Of a DNA stretch of 64,000 nucleotides, positions 11,664 through 23,199 are shown one piece after another (within the stretch, counting starts at the first letter, position 1; each line of letters opens with the position of its first letter). The notes under the pieces are model-generated. The model had not been told where the DNA came from, made no database searches, and saw nothing but the letters and a program-made list of their open reading frames with translations. Origin of the DNA: Papilionanthe hookeriana x Papilionanthe teres (Eukaryota > Streptophyta > Magnoliopsida > Asparagales > Orchidaceae); NCBI GenBank assembly GCA_022702705.1, contig CM040422.1, positions 41,253,270-41,317,269 of the forward strand, in the 5' to 3' direction. The translations under genes were made by a program, and so were the position numbers.

Positions 11664-14600
11664 TTTATTAATATGTGGTCTTTAAGTTTCCTTTAAGGGC
11701 AAGCCCTTATAGTTAATTACATATTAGATAACTGAAGTCACCTAAGAAAACTCTTGATTAAGATCGGGAAATATTGTATTCATGACTTTCAAAGTGTAGG
11801 ATCTTCAAGAAAATGTGATAATAGGAAATCCAATAAGTGAGTGGCACACTTTTGGAATAGTTATTATAGGAATCTAATGGAAAAAAAAGCTAGGGGAAAA
11901 CACAAATTTAAGAAGAATTTTGATGATTTTCCAAACTATCCTATGGTTTGGCTCCAAATTTAAGAATTTTAATAATGTGTCTTCCTGCCAAATTTATTAT
12001 TTAGGGATTACAGTCTCTTGATACCGATCATGTGAATAGTATGGAAGATAAAAGGATTTATATCATACTGGATGATGACCTCAGAACCTAAGACAAGTTA
12101 GGGCTTATATTACATAAGGTGCAATGGCCTAAAGAGATAAGGTGATGATGTATGCTGTACATGGCAAGCTACCTCAAAATCTTATGGCTTGTTTAATTCT
12201 AAGAAATTTTGGTGTTGAAGATGGCTGTACTGCCCGCTATGTATGCTCCAAGCTCCTCGTCATAGCAGTTTAAGTTTTAGAAGTGTCAAATAAAGAGAAA
12301 AGAGAAGTGTCGTATTTTAGAAATATTTAAATTGAGATATCTTAAGGTCTTTTTGAGGAATATTTAAGTTGACTATATCGATATCGGTTAGGATCCCTCA
12401 GTTCCCTCATTTCAGAACTACTATTTTCTTCGGATTCACTTGGTCCAAATGAATTTACTAAACTAAACTTAATGAGTTCCATAAGTTTATTCAGACCTGG
12501 GAAAGCTCATTAGTAGCTGAGGTTGCCTCCTCTGAGGTATTTCTAATTATCCAAAGATACATTTTAATTTAGTTGCAATTGTGATTTTGCTTTGTTTTAG
12601 ATTAAACTTTGAGTTATCTTATATTTTTAATCTTGTGGCAGTGAATTTGATTTTTGTTTTATTTTTTTACTTTAATATTGATTTTGGTTTTGCGGTTATC
12701 CTAAAGGTTTTGGTTTCATGGAGGGTGACAATGTTATGTAGCATGCAAGCTTGTAAGTAATAAAAGTACAACAAAGAAAGTGCAAGAAAAGAAGGCAATA
12801 TAAACCTATAAAAGCGTATCTGTCAAGTCTTCTTACTCCTCCACTTGAAACTTTAGTATCTTTTGCAATAAACATTTATAATTTACAGGAAAGTAAAGCC
12901 TATAGATAGGTTCATCATGAGCCTGCTAAGTTCTACATTATAACTTGGTGGATCCTATTTTAGATGCATAAATGATTTCTCAAGCAAGGCATAATAAGTT
13001 TAGTTGCCCTTCAAGATATCCAAAATAGTATGAGAAGGGTCTAGGGACCGGGCCCCGGACATCTCAAAGTCTCTTAAAAAGTTTTGAGTTCATTCAAACT
13101 TATTATGTTGCTTAATGAATCATCCTTATCATACCCTTATGCTCAATGAATATTGGTGTTTCAATTATCCCTAAGAAAAGGGTAGTTATCACTTATCATT
13201 TCATTTGGTAACTTATATAAGTGAAGGTCCATTAAGGGGCAAGTTTGTTCATTATAATACATAGCTTATCTTAATTTAGGAGTGAACTTGTAGTGTTTGA
13301 AAAGTGTATGAAATTATTTAACTTTTTCTTCTAATCCTCATTAATCATAATTGATGAAGCCTAGCTCACTAGCAAGCACTTAAGATATTAGTGGGTTCAT
13401 TTGCAATTTTAAGAAAAGTTAACATATGTGATGATGATTCTTATTAAAGTATAAAATTATCACAACACCATTTTGGGGAATTAAATTAGTAGATTATTTA
13501 CTTCCAAAGTCAACCCCTAACCTTAAGGATCATTTAATTGTGATTATCTCCCAAATTAGAATAATTAAAGAGATCATAAATTTATCTTTTAATGTGACGA
13601 GGTGAGATCAGTTTCTACAATTTATCTTTTTATGTTTCAATCATCCATATACTTCAATTATGATCATTGATTGCCATTTCCCTATATAGTTAAGCCTACA
13701 TATAGATTAAAGTCCATATCTTAGAAGTTACAATTTTTCCTCTAAGGACCTAACACTTCATAATTTATCAATTTCAATGCAAATGACTTTGAAATTTTTA
13801 TGGTACCCTACCCATGGGTCAATTAAAACATCAGAGGAGAAAATGCATTTTTTCCTAATTTAATTTAATTTATATAATTATTTTAATGCAAAATAGGGAT
13901 TTTCAAAGATAATTTTATAACTATGCCAACTCACATAAACTAACACTAGGAAAATTATTGGGGGTTTACCTAGTCTAGTGGACCACCTGGATCAATTTTT
14001 ATGATTTTATATAATTAATTTTATTTATTAAAAGTATTTTATGCTCTGGAGCATTAATTAAAAATAAAATATTATTATATTAAAAATTAAGTTTTATACT
14101 TTTCATAAATTTCATTAAGGACAAGGAACCCAAAGAAATAAATTTTATATTTTTGTTACTTATATTTTAAGTATTAGATACAATTTAGTAAGAAATTAGG
14201 AAAAAATTATTTTTAGCCTTTAAAAATTAATACCTTATTTAGAAAACTAAGAACTGTATTTTAATGGTTCCCAAATGATTGGGACACCAAACATTACATT
14301 TTAGTTGGTTTTAACATTTTAGTATTTTTTATTATTTTTAATGAATTTAACTAATTTAAATTACTAAATAGGTTTAAAAATAAAGTATTTATTTCACTTA
14401 ACTTTTTATTTTAATTAAATTTCCCTGGTCACAAGGAACTACTAAAAAAATTCATAATTTTCCAACTTATATTTTATTTATTATGATTATTTTAATACCA
14501 AAAATGTTATTTAGCCTAGAAAATCAAGTTAGGTGACCAAATTAACTCGAAATGACTTCAAAATTTTTATGGGAGTTTCTTTGAACCTAAGCCATAGTGT

Positions 14601-15917
14601 GGGACAAATATTAAACCATTTCCATTTATTTTTAATCTAATTTAATTTTCTTTAGGTTTAGTGAGTTGATCTAAATTAGGGTGAGTTTTAATGAGTTACG
14701 CCAAATTTGTAATTTTCTTATGGTCTTTTAATCACAGGTAACCTAAAAAAATAATCTTATAATTTTCTGATGGATATTTTAATTTAAATTAAAATAGACA
14801 TAATAAACTAAAAAATTAGTGATCTCCTTAGAGAGACCTCCTCTGAACTTAGAAAAATTAGTGAAGATCCCTCATGATAGAGTGAACAAAAGCCCTAAAT
14901 TTCATGCCATTGGTAAAATATGTATGAAAATGGAGAATTGAAATACCAAATACTGTATTTAATTTATTAAAAATCAGACCTGAATTAAGTAAACTTGAAA
15001 CCATTTCCACATCATTTTTTTATGTTCACTGAGCAAGAAGGTATTTTTATTTTATTTTTTGATTTTTCTACACCAAGATAAGGATTTTTGAAGTTGAACT
15101 GATTTAAATAATTTAGAAAATCCATATTTTTCTATTTATTCAACACATCGCAACCTCATCCTACGACGCGTTGAAGCGCTACGCATCGTGTCTCCATTTG
15201 TCGATGCCTTTCGAAACACCTGCCACGTGGCCACATGTTATGCACCAAGAGTTCATCGGGCGCCATTCTGACCATCCGTTGAATACACGCTTCATCCAGC
15301 AGTGTTCCTCCTAACTGTCCATGGAAAAACCTTAATATCTCAGCCTAGACTTAACCAAATCACATGAGGTTTGTTTCTATAGACTCATCTAACCTAGGTA
15401 AACCTACCTGTATGGCTAACCTAGCCTGAAATCAACCCAACATGGATGGATAATCCAAATAAGCTCAGGAGAGGGGGAGAGTTCAATAATTTTGTCATGA
15501 GAAGGTAGGCCTCAATCAGATCATCGCAAAAGCTTCAGGGAGGTCTAACGAGCTCACATATGAAGTCTCTTGCTCTGGTGAAATGTTTAGACCTGAGTTC
15601 GACCAGACCCAATTTCAGGTGTTGATCAAAGTCTAGTATGGAGACTCTCTATGATGGGGCTTTGATGGGGGACTTCTTCTCTCAGTGTGGGGATGGTGTG
15701 GGTGCAGTTAATTGAATTTTGATGCAGTGTGGAGCTGTGAAGAAGTTTGTCTTGGTTTTGGCTGAAACTTCAGTGGGTAATTTAGCTCAGGGCATTGGCT
15801 GTGAGTGGCTAATGACAGTGAGATTGCACTCAAGGAGGTTTGAGGGAGCTCTAAGGAAATTTTGGCAAGGCTTCACCAAGGTGAAGTGTACTCTCCCCTT
15901 TGGCTGTGGAGAGCTCA

Positions 15918-15924
15918 ATTTATA
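15918..15924 (-). promoter_or_regulatory. TATA-like box of diverged LTR L2
   Basis: TATAAAT in the minus direction, at the same place relative to the GC-rich patch and the adjacent conserved segment as the TATA boxes of the younger LTRs. Confidence 0.45.
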
Positions 15925-15935
15925 GGAATGGTTGC

Positions 15936-16380
15936 CTGATCCTTGATATTTATGCTTATGCTTTATATATGAATTGATACTTCTCTTTAATAATATCTCT
16001 TTCTTTAAGGATGCTAAAAACTTGATGCTAATGTAAATAAAAGATTTAAATGATATTTTAAAATGTGATACTACGCAAGTATACGCATCATTATCAAGTA
16101 ATTATGAGATAAGTTTAAAAATTTTAGATTCAATGTCGTTTAAATCTAAAGGTTTTAAGACTAATTTAGATTAGACATAAAAAAATCTAACAGAACTTAG
16201 AATTTTAGATTTGATGTCATATAAATTGAGTAAATTTTTAGATTCTGTGTCAATTGAATCTAAAGTTGTTTAAGTCAAATCTTAGATTCAGTGTTTTGAA
16301 TCTAAAGATATTTGACTAAAGTTTAGATTCAATATATGTTGAATCTAAAAAATTTAACATAGGGGTGTTGGACCTAAGTA
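15936..16380. other. AT-rich junction sequence with degenerate short repeats
   Basis: No gene. Contains ACGCAAGTATACGCATCATT at 16073-16092, closely similar to the segment at 22044-22065 that ends the LTR-like block there. It is followed by degenerate repeats built on TTTAGATTCAATGT and AATCTAAAG. I cannot assign it to a named element. Confidence 0.4.
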
Positions 16381-17040
16381 GGATCTGAATTAGATTCAAT
16401 TGTAGGTTGAATCTAACTTAAGTTTGAATCAAGTTTAATGTAAGTTGAACCTGAGTTAAGTTTGAGTTAGGATTAAAGTAGATTGAGCTTAAGTCTGGTT
16501 TGAGTTAAACTTGGATCCAAATTGGGTTGAACCCAAGTATAGTTTACGTTTAACTTAGGTACAAGTTAGGTTGAACCTAAGTTACAAGTTTGACTTAAAT
16601 TCAACTTGGGTTGAACCTAAGTTTTGCCCTAAGTTTAATTTAAATTAAGTCTAAGGTTTAGTTATCTTGGGTTCAAGTTAGGTTGGACCTTAGTTAGAAT
16701 TTTAACTTATGTTCAATATGGGTTGAACTTAATTTTTGTTTGAATTAGGTCCAATGTAGATTGAACATAAGTTAGAAGTTTTGAATTAAGTTCAATATGG
16801 GATGAACTTAAGTTTGGATTAACTTGAGTTCAAATTAGGTTGAATCTAAGTAAGAAGTTTTGAGTTAAGTTCAATATGGGTTGAACTTAAGTTTGGGTTA
16901 ACTTGGGTTCAAGTTAGATTGCACCTAAGTTAGAAGTTTTGACTTAAATTCAATATGGGTTAAACTTATCTTTGGTTTGAATTGGGTTCAATGTAGATTG
17001 AACCTAAGTTAAGTTTGAGTTAGATCCTAAGATATGGTTT
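16380..17040. repeat. Minisatellite 1: GGTTGAACCTAAGTT-type repeats
   Basis: About 0.65 kb of diverged tandem repeats in which TTCAA...GGTTGAACCTAAGTT and AATATGGGTTGAACTTAAG alternate. Units are roughly 70-75 nt and imperfect. Many units contain a short palindrome (TTCAA/TTGAA), so both strands look alike. Noncoding. Confidence 0.75.
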
Positions 17041-17089
17041 TAACTTGAGATAGATTTAATTAGGGTTTAGGATTACTTAAGTGTAATAT

Positions 17090-18075
17090 AAGTAAGACTT
17101 AAGAATTGATTAAGTCTAAATAAAATTAGACTTAATTAGGATTTAAGATTGTTTAAGCCTAATATAAGTAAGGCTTATAGGTTACTTAAGTCTAATTAGG
17201 TTTAGACTTGATTAGTATTTAAGGTTGTTTAAGCATAATGTATGTAAGGCATAAAGATTAATTAAGTCTAATTAGGGTTACTTAACTAGTATTTAACATT
17301 TTTTAAGCCTAATATAAGTAAGGCTTAAAGATTATTTGAGCCAATTAGAGTTAGACTTAATTAGGATTTAAGGTTGTTTAACCCTAATATATGTAAGGAT
17401 TAAAGGTTAATTAAGTCTAATTAGGATTTGTGTTAATTAGGATCTAAGGTATTAAGCCTAATGTGGTTAAGGCTTAATGGATTTAGATTTAATGGGTTAG
17501 ACTAATTTGGTTAAGGTTTAATGGATTAATTAGGTCTAATAGTTTAGACCTAATTAGGATTTAAGATATTAAGCCTAATGTAGTTAAGGCTTGATAGATT
17601 AATTAGTTCTAATTGGTTAGACCTAATTAGGGTTTAAAATATTAAGCCTAATGTGGTTAAGGCTTAATGGATTAATTAGATCTAATGGTTTAGACCTAAT
17701 TAGAATTTAAGATATTATGCCAATGTAGTTAAGGCTTAATGGATTAATTAGGTCTAATGGGTTAGCCCTATTTAGGGTTTAAGATATTAAGCCTAAAACA
17801 ATTAAGGCTTAGTGGATTAATTAGGTCTAATCGGTTAGACCTAATTAGGGTTTAAGATATTAAACCTAATTTAGTTAAGGTATAATGGATTAATTAGTTC
17901 TAATGGGTTAGACTTAATTAGGGTTTAAAATTTTAAGCCTAATGTGGTTAAGGCTTGATGGATTAATTAGGTCTAATGGGTTAGATCTAATTATGAATTA
18001 AGATATTAAGCCTAATGTGGTTAAGGCTTGAAGGATTAATTAGGTCTAATGGGTTGTCTTAGACCTAATTATTGT
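17090..18075. repeat. Minisatellite 2: ~73-bp TTAGACCTAATTAGGG repeats
   Basis: About 1 kb of tandem units of roughly 73 bp. Each contains TTAGACCTAATTAGGGTTTA, ATATTAAGCCTAATGTGGTT, AAGGCTTAATGGATTAATTA and GGTCTAATG. Units become more regular from about 17450 rightward. Each unit carries internal inverted repeats (GGTCTAAT.../...TTAGACC and AAGCCT.../...AGGCTT), so it can fold on itself. It is not related to the element minisatellites at 26 and 47 kb. Confidence 0.8.
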
Positions 18076-19560
18076 TTGATTTGTTTAAGTCTAATTTAAT
18101 TAGGGTACATTTATCATTAAGACCTAATTTGATTAAGACTTAAGCTATTTAATTAATTCTAATGATGATTAGTCATAACTAGTGCATAGTTGAACCTGTT
18201 AGTGTTAGGTTTTAAAATTTGACCTAGCTCATTTGTGAAATGAGCTAAGTAATTTATGGTTTTAATTAAATAATTCATAATTATTTGCCCTAAGTGTTCA
18301 AAATGTTATTTTAAATTTTCTAATGGCCAAGTCTTCTCATTTTATGGTTTGTGTCTATCCCCCTAAAGTACTTAACCAATTTCCAATTTAATTTCCCATA
18401 TTTTCATTTCTTTTATAATTATTAATAAAAATAATTAAAAATTATCATGAAAATTAGTAAACCCTATCCTATAGAATTTTCCTAACCTTAGAAAAATTAG
18501 AGGATGTGTCGAAGTACTTAAAGCTTATTCCCCAATAAATTTCATATTTTTTTGATTTATAAATAATTTTTAATAATTAAATTACTTCAAAGAGTAATTA
18601 ATTAATTAAAAATTAAATATAAATGATAAATTCAAAGTTTGAATTCCACGTTGTTCTACTCACTGTCATGAGTCCAAGGGTTATTTGTCATTTTTTTTTT
18701 ATTTTTAGATATCAAGATATGAATTTTTGATTAGTTTAAGGTTAATCAGATTTAATTAAATCCTTAACTAAGCAAAAAAAAAGCTTGAGGATGATGCGTA
18801 TCCTCGTATGCTAGAAAACAAGTCTGATCCACTGTTGAGTTCATCACAGTAGATCTATTTTAGCTAAATCAGAGCCGTGCATTTCTAAAACACAAAAATT
18901 GATGGCATCCGTTTATCTCCCTCAGTCTAGTTCTTTCTATAAACCTTCCACGATCTTAGCACAATATCTCTCTCGACTCTTCATAGATTCGGGCAATATT
19001 TTTTTCCCAGGGCTTCATCTGAAGATGAAGAACCCATCTATATGGTGATGATGATATGATTTGTTTCACAAAGTGTCATGCTCGAGGTTAGTTTGAGTAC
19101 AAAAATCCATACCTTGGCCTCAATTGATGGAATTTCAATTGGATTGGTTCCACAGCTTCATCTTGACCTCAGAAAGCTTAATCCCAGCTCAATTTGGAGT
19201 TAAATTGAGCCTAGGTGTGAGTTCGTTCTCAAGGTTTCTCAGCTTGAAAGGAAGATGTTGAACAGTGGGTTAGAGCCTAAGGGTAAGGCCACTTTGATTG
19301 GGCTTGTCTTCGTAGGACTCTAGGAAGCTTCCGGTGTGATCAACTTAAAGTTTTGGAGAACTTTCATTTCAAACCCAAAATTTGTCTTGGTTTTGCGTAG
19401 GGAAATTAGGGTAAACCATTTGGCCTCATGGGTTAATTCTATGTAGGATCAATTGCTTAGGTCCTAAGGGGAAATTTTGGTTTCCAAGGGTAGAGGGATT
19501 GAGCAATGTATGAGTCTATCCTTTTTTTGTCTTCTCTCCTTGGTCTACTCGAGTTTGGCT

Positions 19561-19570
19561 CTATTTATAG
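19561..19570 (-). promoter_or_regulatory. TATA box of diverged LTR L3
   Basis: Reads CTATAAATAG in the minus direction, a stronger TATA match than in the younger copies. It lies at the equivalent point of the LTR although the flanking U3 is different. Confidence 0.5.
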
Positions 19571-20359
19571 CTATGGGGAGACCATGGCAGAGCTTGGGCT
19601 GATTTAGTGAAGGTTATAACTATGTTGTGATGACTAGAGCATAAAATTTTTAGGCGGTGGATATCCAAAGTTGAGTATTTCCAAGTTTCATATGATGATT
19701 CTCCATTTAATGTATTGGATTTGGTTAAACCTTGGCTCCTTCTCATTGGGTATGAGATGCGGTGAATGGTGACTCTAAAGTGAGTTGATTAATCTCCTTA
19801 AGATAACATGTCATCAATAATTTTCATGATAGGATGACACATAAGTTACCTTCCTCTCATTCCCATGGTCATGATGATGTTAACCATGGTGAGGAGAGTG
19901 GCTTAAATAGAGTTTTCTCCCCATTGTCTAGAGTTTGAGGTGATCTCCACCTAAGCATACATGTCACACTTTAATTTTATGAAGGCATTACACATATGTA
20001 TCCTCTTTATAATGGTGTCATGATGGCTTTTAAGATTGGTTAAATGTCACGTTTCATGGATTGGCTAATGTGTTAATCATGTTATGATGAGTTTCATAGG
20101 TCATGGGTGACCCTCCATAAAGTGAATTTGATTTTAAACTTTAATTATGCATTTTTGATGTCATTGGTGATGTCATATTTTAAAATTCAATTTAGGGTTT
20201 ATTAATCATAATTTCATTTTTAAATAATTATGTAATTAATTAAAAATGTAGAAAATTATAATATTAAATAATAAATTAATCAAAATGATTTTGAAGGTTA
20301 ATCATTTGATTAATTTTATTAATTTGGTTGAAAATTGAATATTTTGACCAAATTTGATT

Positions 20360-20412
20360 AAAGTTGACCATGGTTGACCATGATTGACCATGGTTAACCA
20401 TGGTTGACTAGT
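20360..20412. repeat. Short tandem repeat of TTGACCATGG
   Basis: Four to five units of roughly 11 nt (TTGACCATGGT, TTGACCATGAT, TTAACCATGGT). Each contains the palindrome CCATGG. It lies in the U3 part of L3. It could be noise or a promoter-proximal repeat. Confidence 0.6.
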
Positions 20413-20766
20413 CCAAGTCCAGGTTGACCCAAGTGATTTATTTTACGATGTCATGGTTAATTTAATCCTGAGATTATTAATTTTGGTAATAGGTCCTAGG
20501 TTTGACTAGGGTTGATCAAAGTTTGATCATTTTAATGTCTCAAATTAATCAAATAAATCAAATTTGTCCAATTTGTGGTTTAGATTTACTTGGTGGTCAA
20601 TGGGTTGGAATTGGGTCAATCTAATGGTCATTGGGTGAAGGACTGACGATTTTGACCTAATTTGACTATTTGGGTTAAAAGTTGACTTCTTTAGTGAATA
20701 GGATGGTCATTGGGTCAATGGGTTGACCATTTTGACCTAATTTAACCATTTAGGTAAAAGGTTGAC

Positions 20767-22084
20767 TGATACACCTAAAATATATAGTGGTTTTTTGCAC
20801 ATTTTATACCTATTTTGGATGATATTGCACTTTAATGGAATGTATTTTGTGTTTTTCTTGCAGGCATGATGAAAATGAGTGATTATGATGAAAAGAGTAA
20901 AATTGGATCAAATTTGGAGCAAAAAAATGATAAAAATGAAAAATTGGACACTGGCGGCTAAGCGCTGCCTAGCCGGCGCTTAGGCGCCACAGTTATAAAA
21001 ATCAAATTTAATTAAATTTGATGTCATTTCCAAGGGGTGCTTAAGGCAACTATTGATTGTAACCTCCTTAACTTCCTTTGGGAGGCAGAAGTGATCTAAG
21101 GGATGCAAGGTTTGGTAGATACATTGAATCGGGACACAATTTGAAGAGACACCAAGGCACCTTTTGGATTATTATTAAAATTTTGTCATATAATTTGCAT
21201 GAGAGACATTAAAGAAGGAGAGTCTTTTTAGAGTTATTACATAGTTGAGAGTGTGTGTGAGGGAGATAAATCAGAAGGAGTAGGACTAGAGAGTAAGAAT
21301 GGAGAAAGGGGTTGGAGTGAAGCCTTCCTCTCACTAATTCTCTTCCTTCCTTTTATTTAGTTTTTATTGAAGTCTGAAGTCTGTTTCTGAATCATCAGAG
21401 TTGGGCGACCCACTCTGAGGAGTGTTTTAGTGGAAAATCAAGTTTCAAAAGAACTTCCAGAGTCTTGTGGAGAGGATTTTCAGATAAGTGTTTACTTCTA
21501 TTATTATATTTAGTTTTTAATTAAAACTTGTGTTTTCATTATGATTTCTATTTTCAAATCAATATGTGCTTGTGTTTTCTCCATGAGTTTTGAGTAGTTT
21601 TCTTTATCTTTTTCTTTCTTAAATGAAGAAGTAATTAAATTATGTAGGATTGTTGTGGAATGTATAAGTGTTTAAAGTTGGAATAAGTTGTGATGATTTA
21701 ATTCCATGAACTTAATTTACTTCTTAATTTGGCCAATTAAGATGTTAAAATTTGTTATGAGATTTGGTAAGATCCAATGCGGCATTGTCTCAAACAACAA
21801 TTGGTAAAAATCACATGCAATTATATGGGTGAAAATTTTAGTCCATATAATTGAATGGAAATATATTAGGATATATGTTTTTAATGGGGACTAAAATTAA
21901 AGAACTTTAGAGTGATAGGCTAAAGCTCCCTAATTTGGTTTGATATTTTAAATTTTGTTAGGAGAAGTTGATGCAACTTATATGCAAGAATTTATGACCC
22001 CAGATTTATATATTTATAAGATTTTGTAAAGTCACAATTTCAAACGCAAGTATACGTATCGTATCAAGTAATACAGAGCTCTAA
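20767..22084. mobile_element. Unrelated LTR-like block, possibly a solo LTR
   Basis: Starts TGATACACCTAAAATATATA and ends near CAAGTAATACA, so it has TG...CA-like ends and a length of about 1.3 kb. It differs from all other sequence here and separates L3 from L4. It contains the GC-rich palindromic stretch around 20953-20990 (GGCGCTTAGGCGCC). The style, including the terminal 'CGCAAGTATACG...CAAGTAAT' motif, reminds me of Athila-type LTRs. I could not find a convincing target-site duplication, so the boundaries and identity are tentative. No ORF of note. Confidence 0.35.
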
Positions 22085-23191
22085 TGGAGTCCCATTTTGA
22101 CCTTGAAAAATTCAGGGAATGTTTCCAAGATCAGAGGCTTCAAAAGCCCTATGGTCTCATGCCATGGTGAATTGTCTATGCAAATGGATAATTAAAATAT
22201 TGAAATGAGTAAATAATTAATTAAAAATAAAATACTCATCAACAAAACTTTATTTCTTTTCCACATTATTCTCCTCTGTTCACTCAGTAAGAGGGTATTT
22301 TTAGTTTATTTTTATGATTTTTCTACACAAAGATATGGATTTTCTAAGTTCTGGGTATTTAAATAAATAGGAAAAAAACCTATTTATCTACTTATCCGAC
22401 TCAGCGTTGCGTCAACCTACGACAGATCGAAAGACCACGCGGCGCGCTCCCATTTGACGCCACCATCTGAGTTAGCCGCCACGCGTCCCGCTGTTCCGCT
22501 CCTTCCTCTGATCCGACGCAATCTAAGCCGTTCAACCGATACACGCGCGATCGGACGGTGCCTGGTCATCTTCCACGACTGGTGTGCACCCGTGACCGTC
22601 CACACTAAAACCCTAAGAACTCTCTCATTTATCAATGTATTTTTGTGTTCTTATGCTCTATGGATTGATCTTGAAGAGACGAACACATCCATATGGTTTA
22701 CATGCTATGAAATTAAGTAAATCAAAATAAAGAATCTCTGGAAGCTCGGGAGGAAGGAGAGGTCTATACCTTGGCTCTGAGAAGTAAAGCTTCAATCAAT
22801 GAGCTGTGTCACCTTCGATTGCACCCAAGGAAGCTCCAGATGAAGTCTCTAGCTCTAGGGAATTGCCTTGGTACAACTTCCACCAAGCTCGATTTCAAAG
22901 TTTGGTCGATAGAGAGAATGGCTGGCCTGGTGAGGGGGCTTCCACTGGGTAACTCCTTCTCTTGGTCCTGTGCAGGTGTGGGTGAGTTTAATTTGATTTT
23001 GGTGGAGGTTTCAGAGTTGTCCTAGTTTTGGGCTGAGAATTGAGCTACAAAATTGAGCTCAATCAATGGGGTTTAGGGCAGGAGAACAACGGGGATTAAT
23101 TACTCTAGGTTAGGAGAAGGTACTGGAGCAATTTTGGCAGAGTTTCGTTTAGGTCTGGTTCATCACCTTCTTTGGCTGAGAGGGTGGTGGG

Positions 23192-23199
23192 TTTAAATA
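23192..23199 (-). promoter_or_regulatory. LTR TATA box (L4)
   Basis: TATTTAAA in the minus direction, flanked by the same GGTGGTGGG and GGCTGG segments as in L1. Confidence 0.5.

Larger units (their letters stand above)
11309..15935 (-). mobile_element. Diverged old LTR (L2), truncated in U3
   Basis: Recognisably the same family but much more diverged than L1/L5/L6. Landmarks appear in the same order: the block with ATCAAACTGATCTCATAT and the TTGATCAAATAAACTA segment (11460-11580), the hairpin at 11634-11663, the tract around 12390-12560 matching the 'GGTTCC...GGATTCACTTAGTCC' segment, the GC-rich patch (15150-15320), the CAGTGTGGGGATGGTGTGGG segment (15680-15710), and a TATA-like motif at 15918. 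Collinearity stops just past the TATA. The exact left end is uncertain because the terminal TG has decayed. Confidence 0.65.
18290..20766 (-). mobile_element. Diverged LTR relative (L3), partial
   Basis: Middle and U3 part of an old LTR. The segment 18640-18760 matches the 'CTCTGTTCACTGAGCAAGAGG...ATTTTTTGAAGTT' region of the younger LTRs. 18930-19060 matches the 'ATATCTCCCTCGATACTTAACC...GAAGAGACGAACACATCCATATGG' region. A TATA box follows at 19561. U3 to its right (19571-20766) does not align with the younger U3s. The left boundary is unclear and may be inside the minisatellite field. The ORF at 19561-19746 is not a gene. Confidence 0.5.

Noticed and set aside
17450..18060. Telomere-like TTAGGGTTTA words
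   Set aside because: One occurrence per 73-bp unit, never in direct tandem, so not an interstitial telomere array.
20767..22084. Firm call of an Athila solo LTR
   Set aside because: Ends are plausible, but no matching 5-bp flanks were found and only general resemblance supports the lineage, so it is kept as a tentative block.
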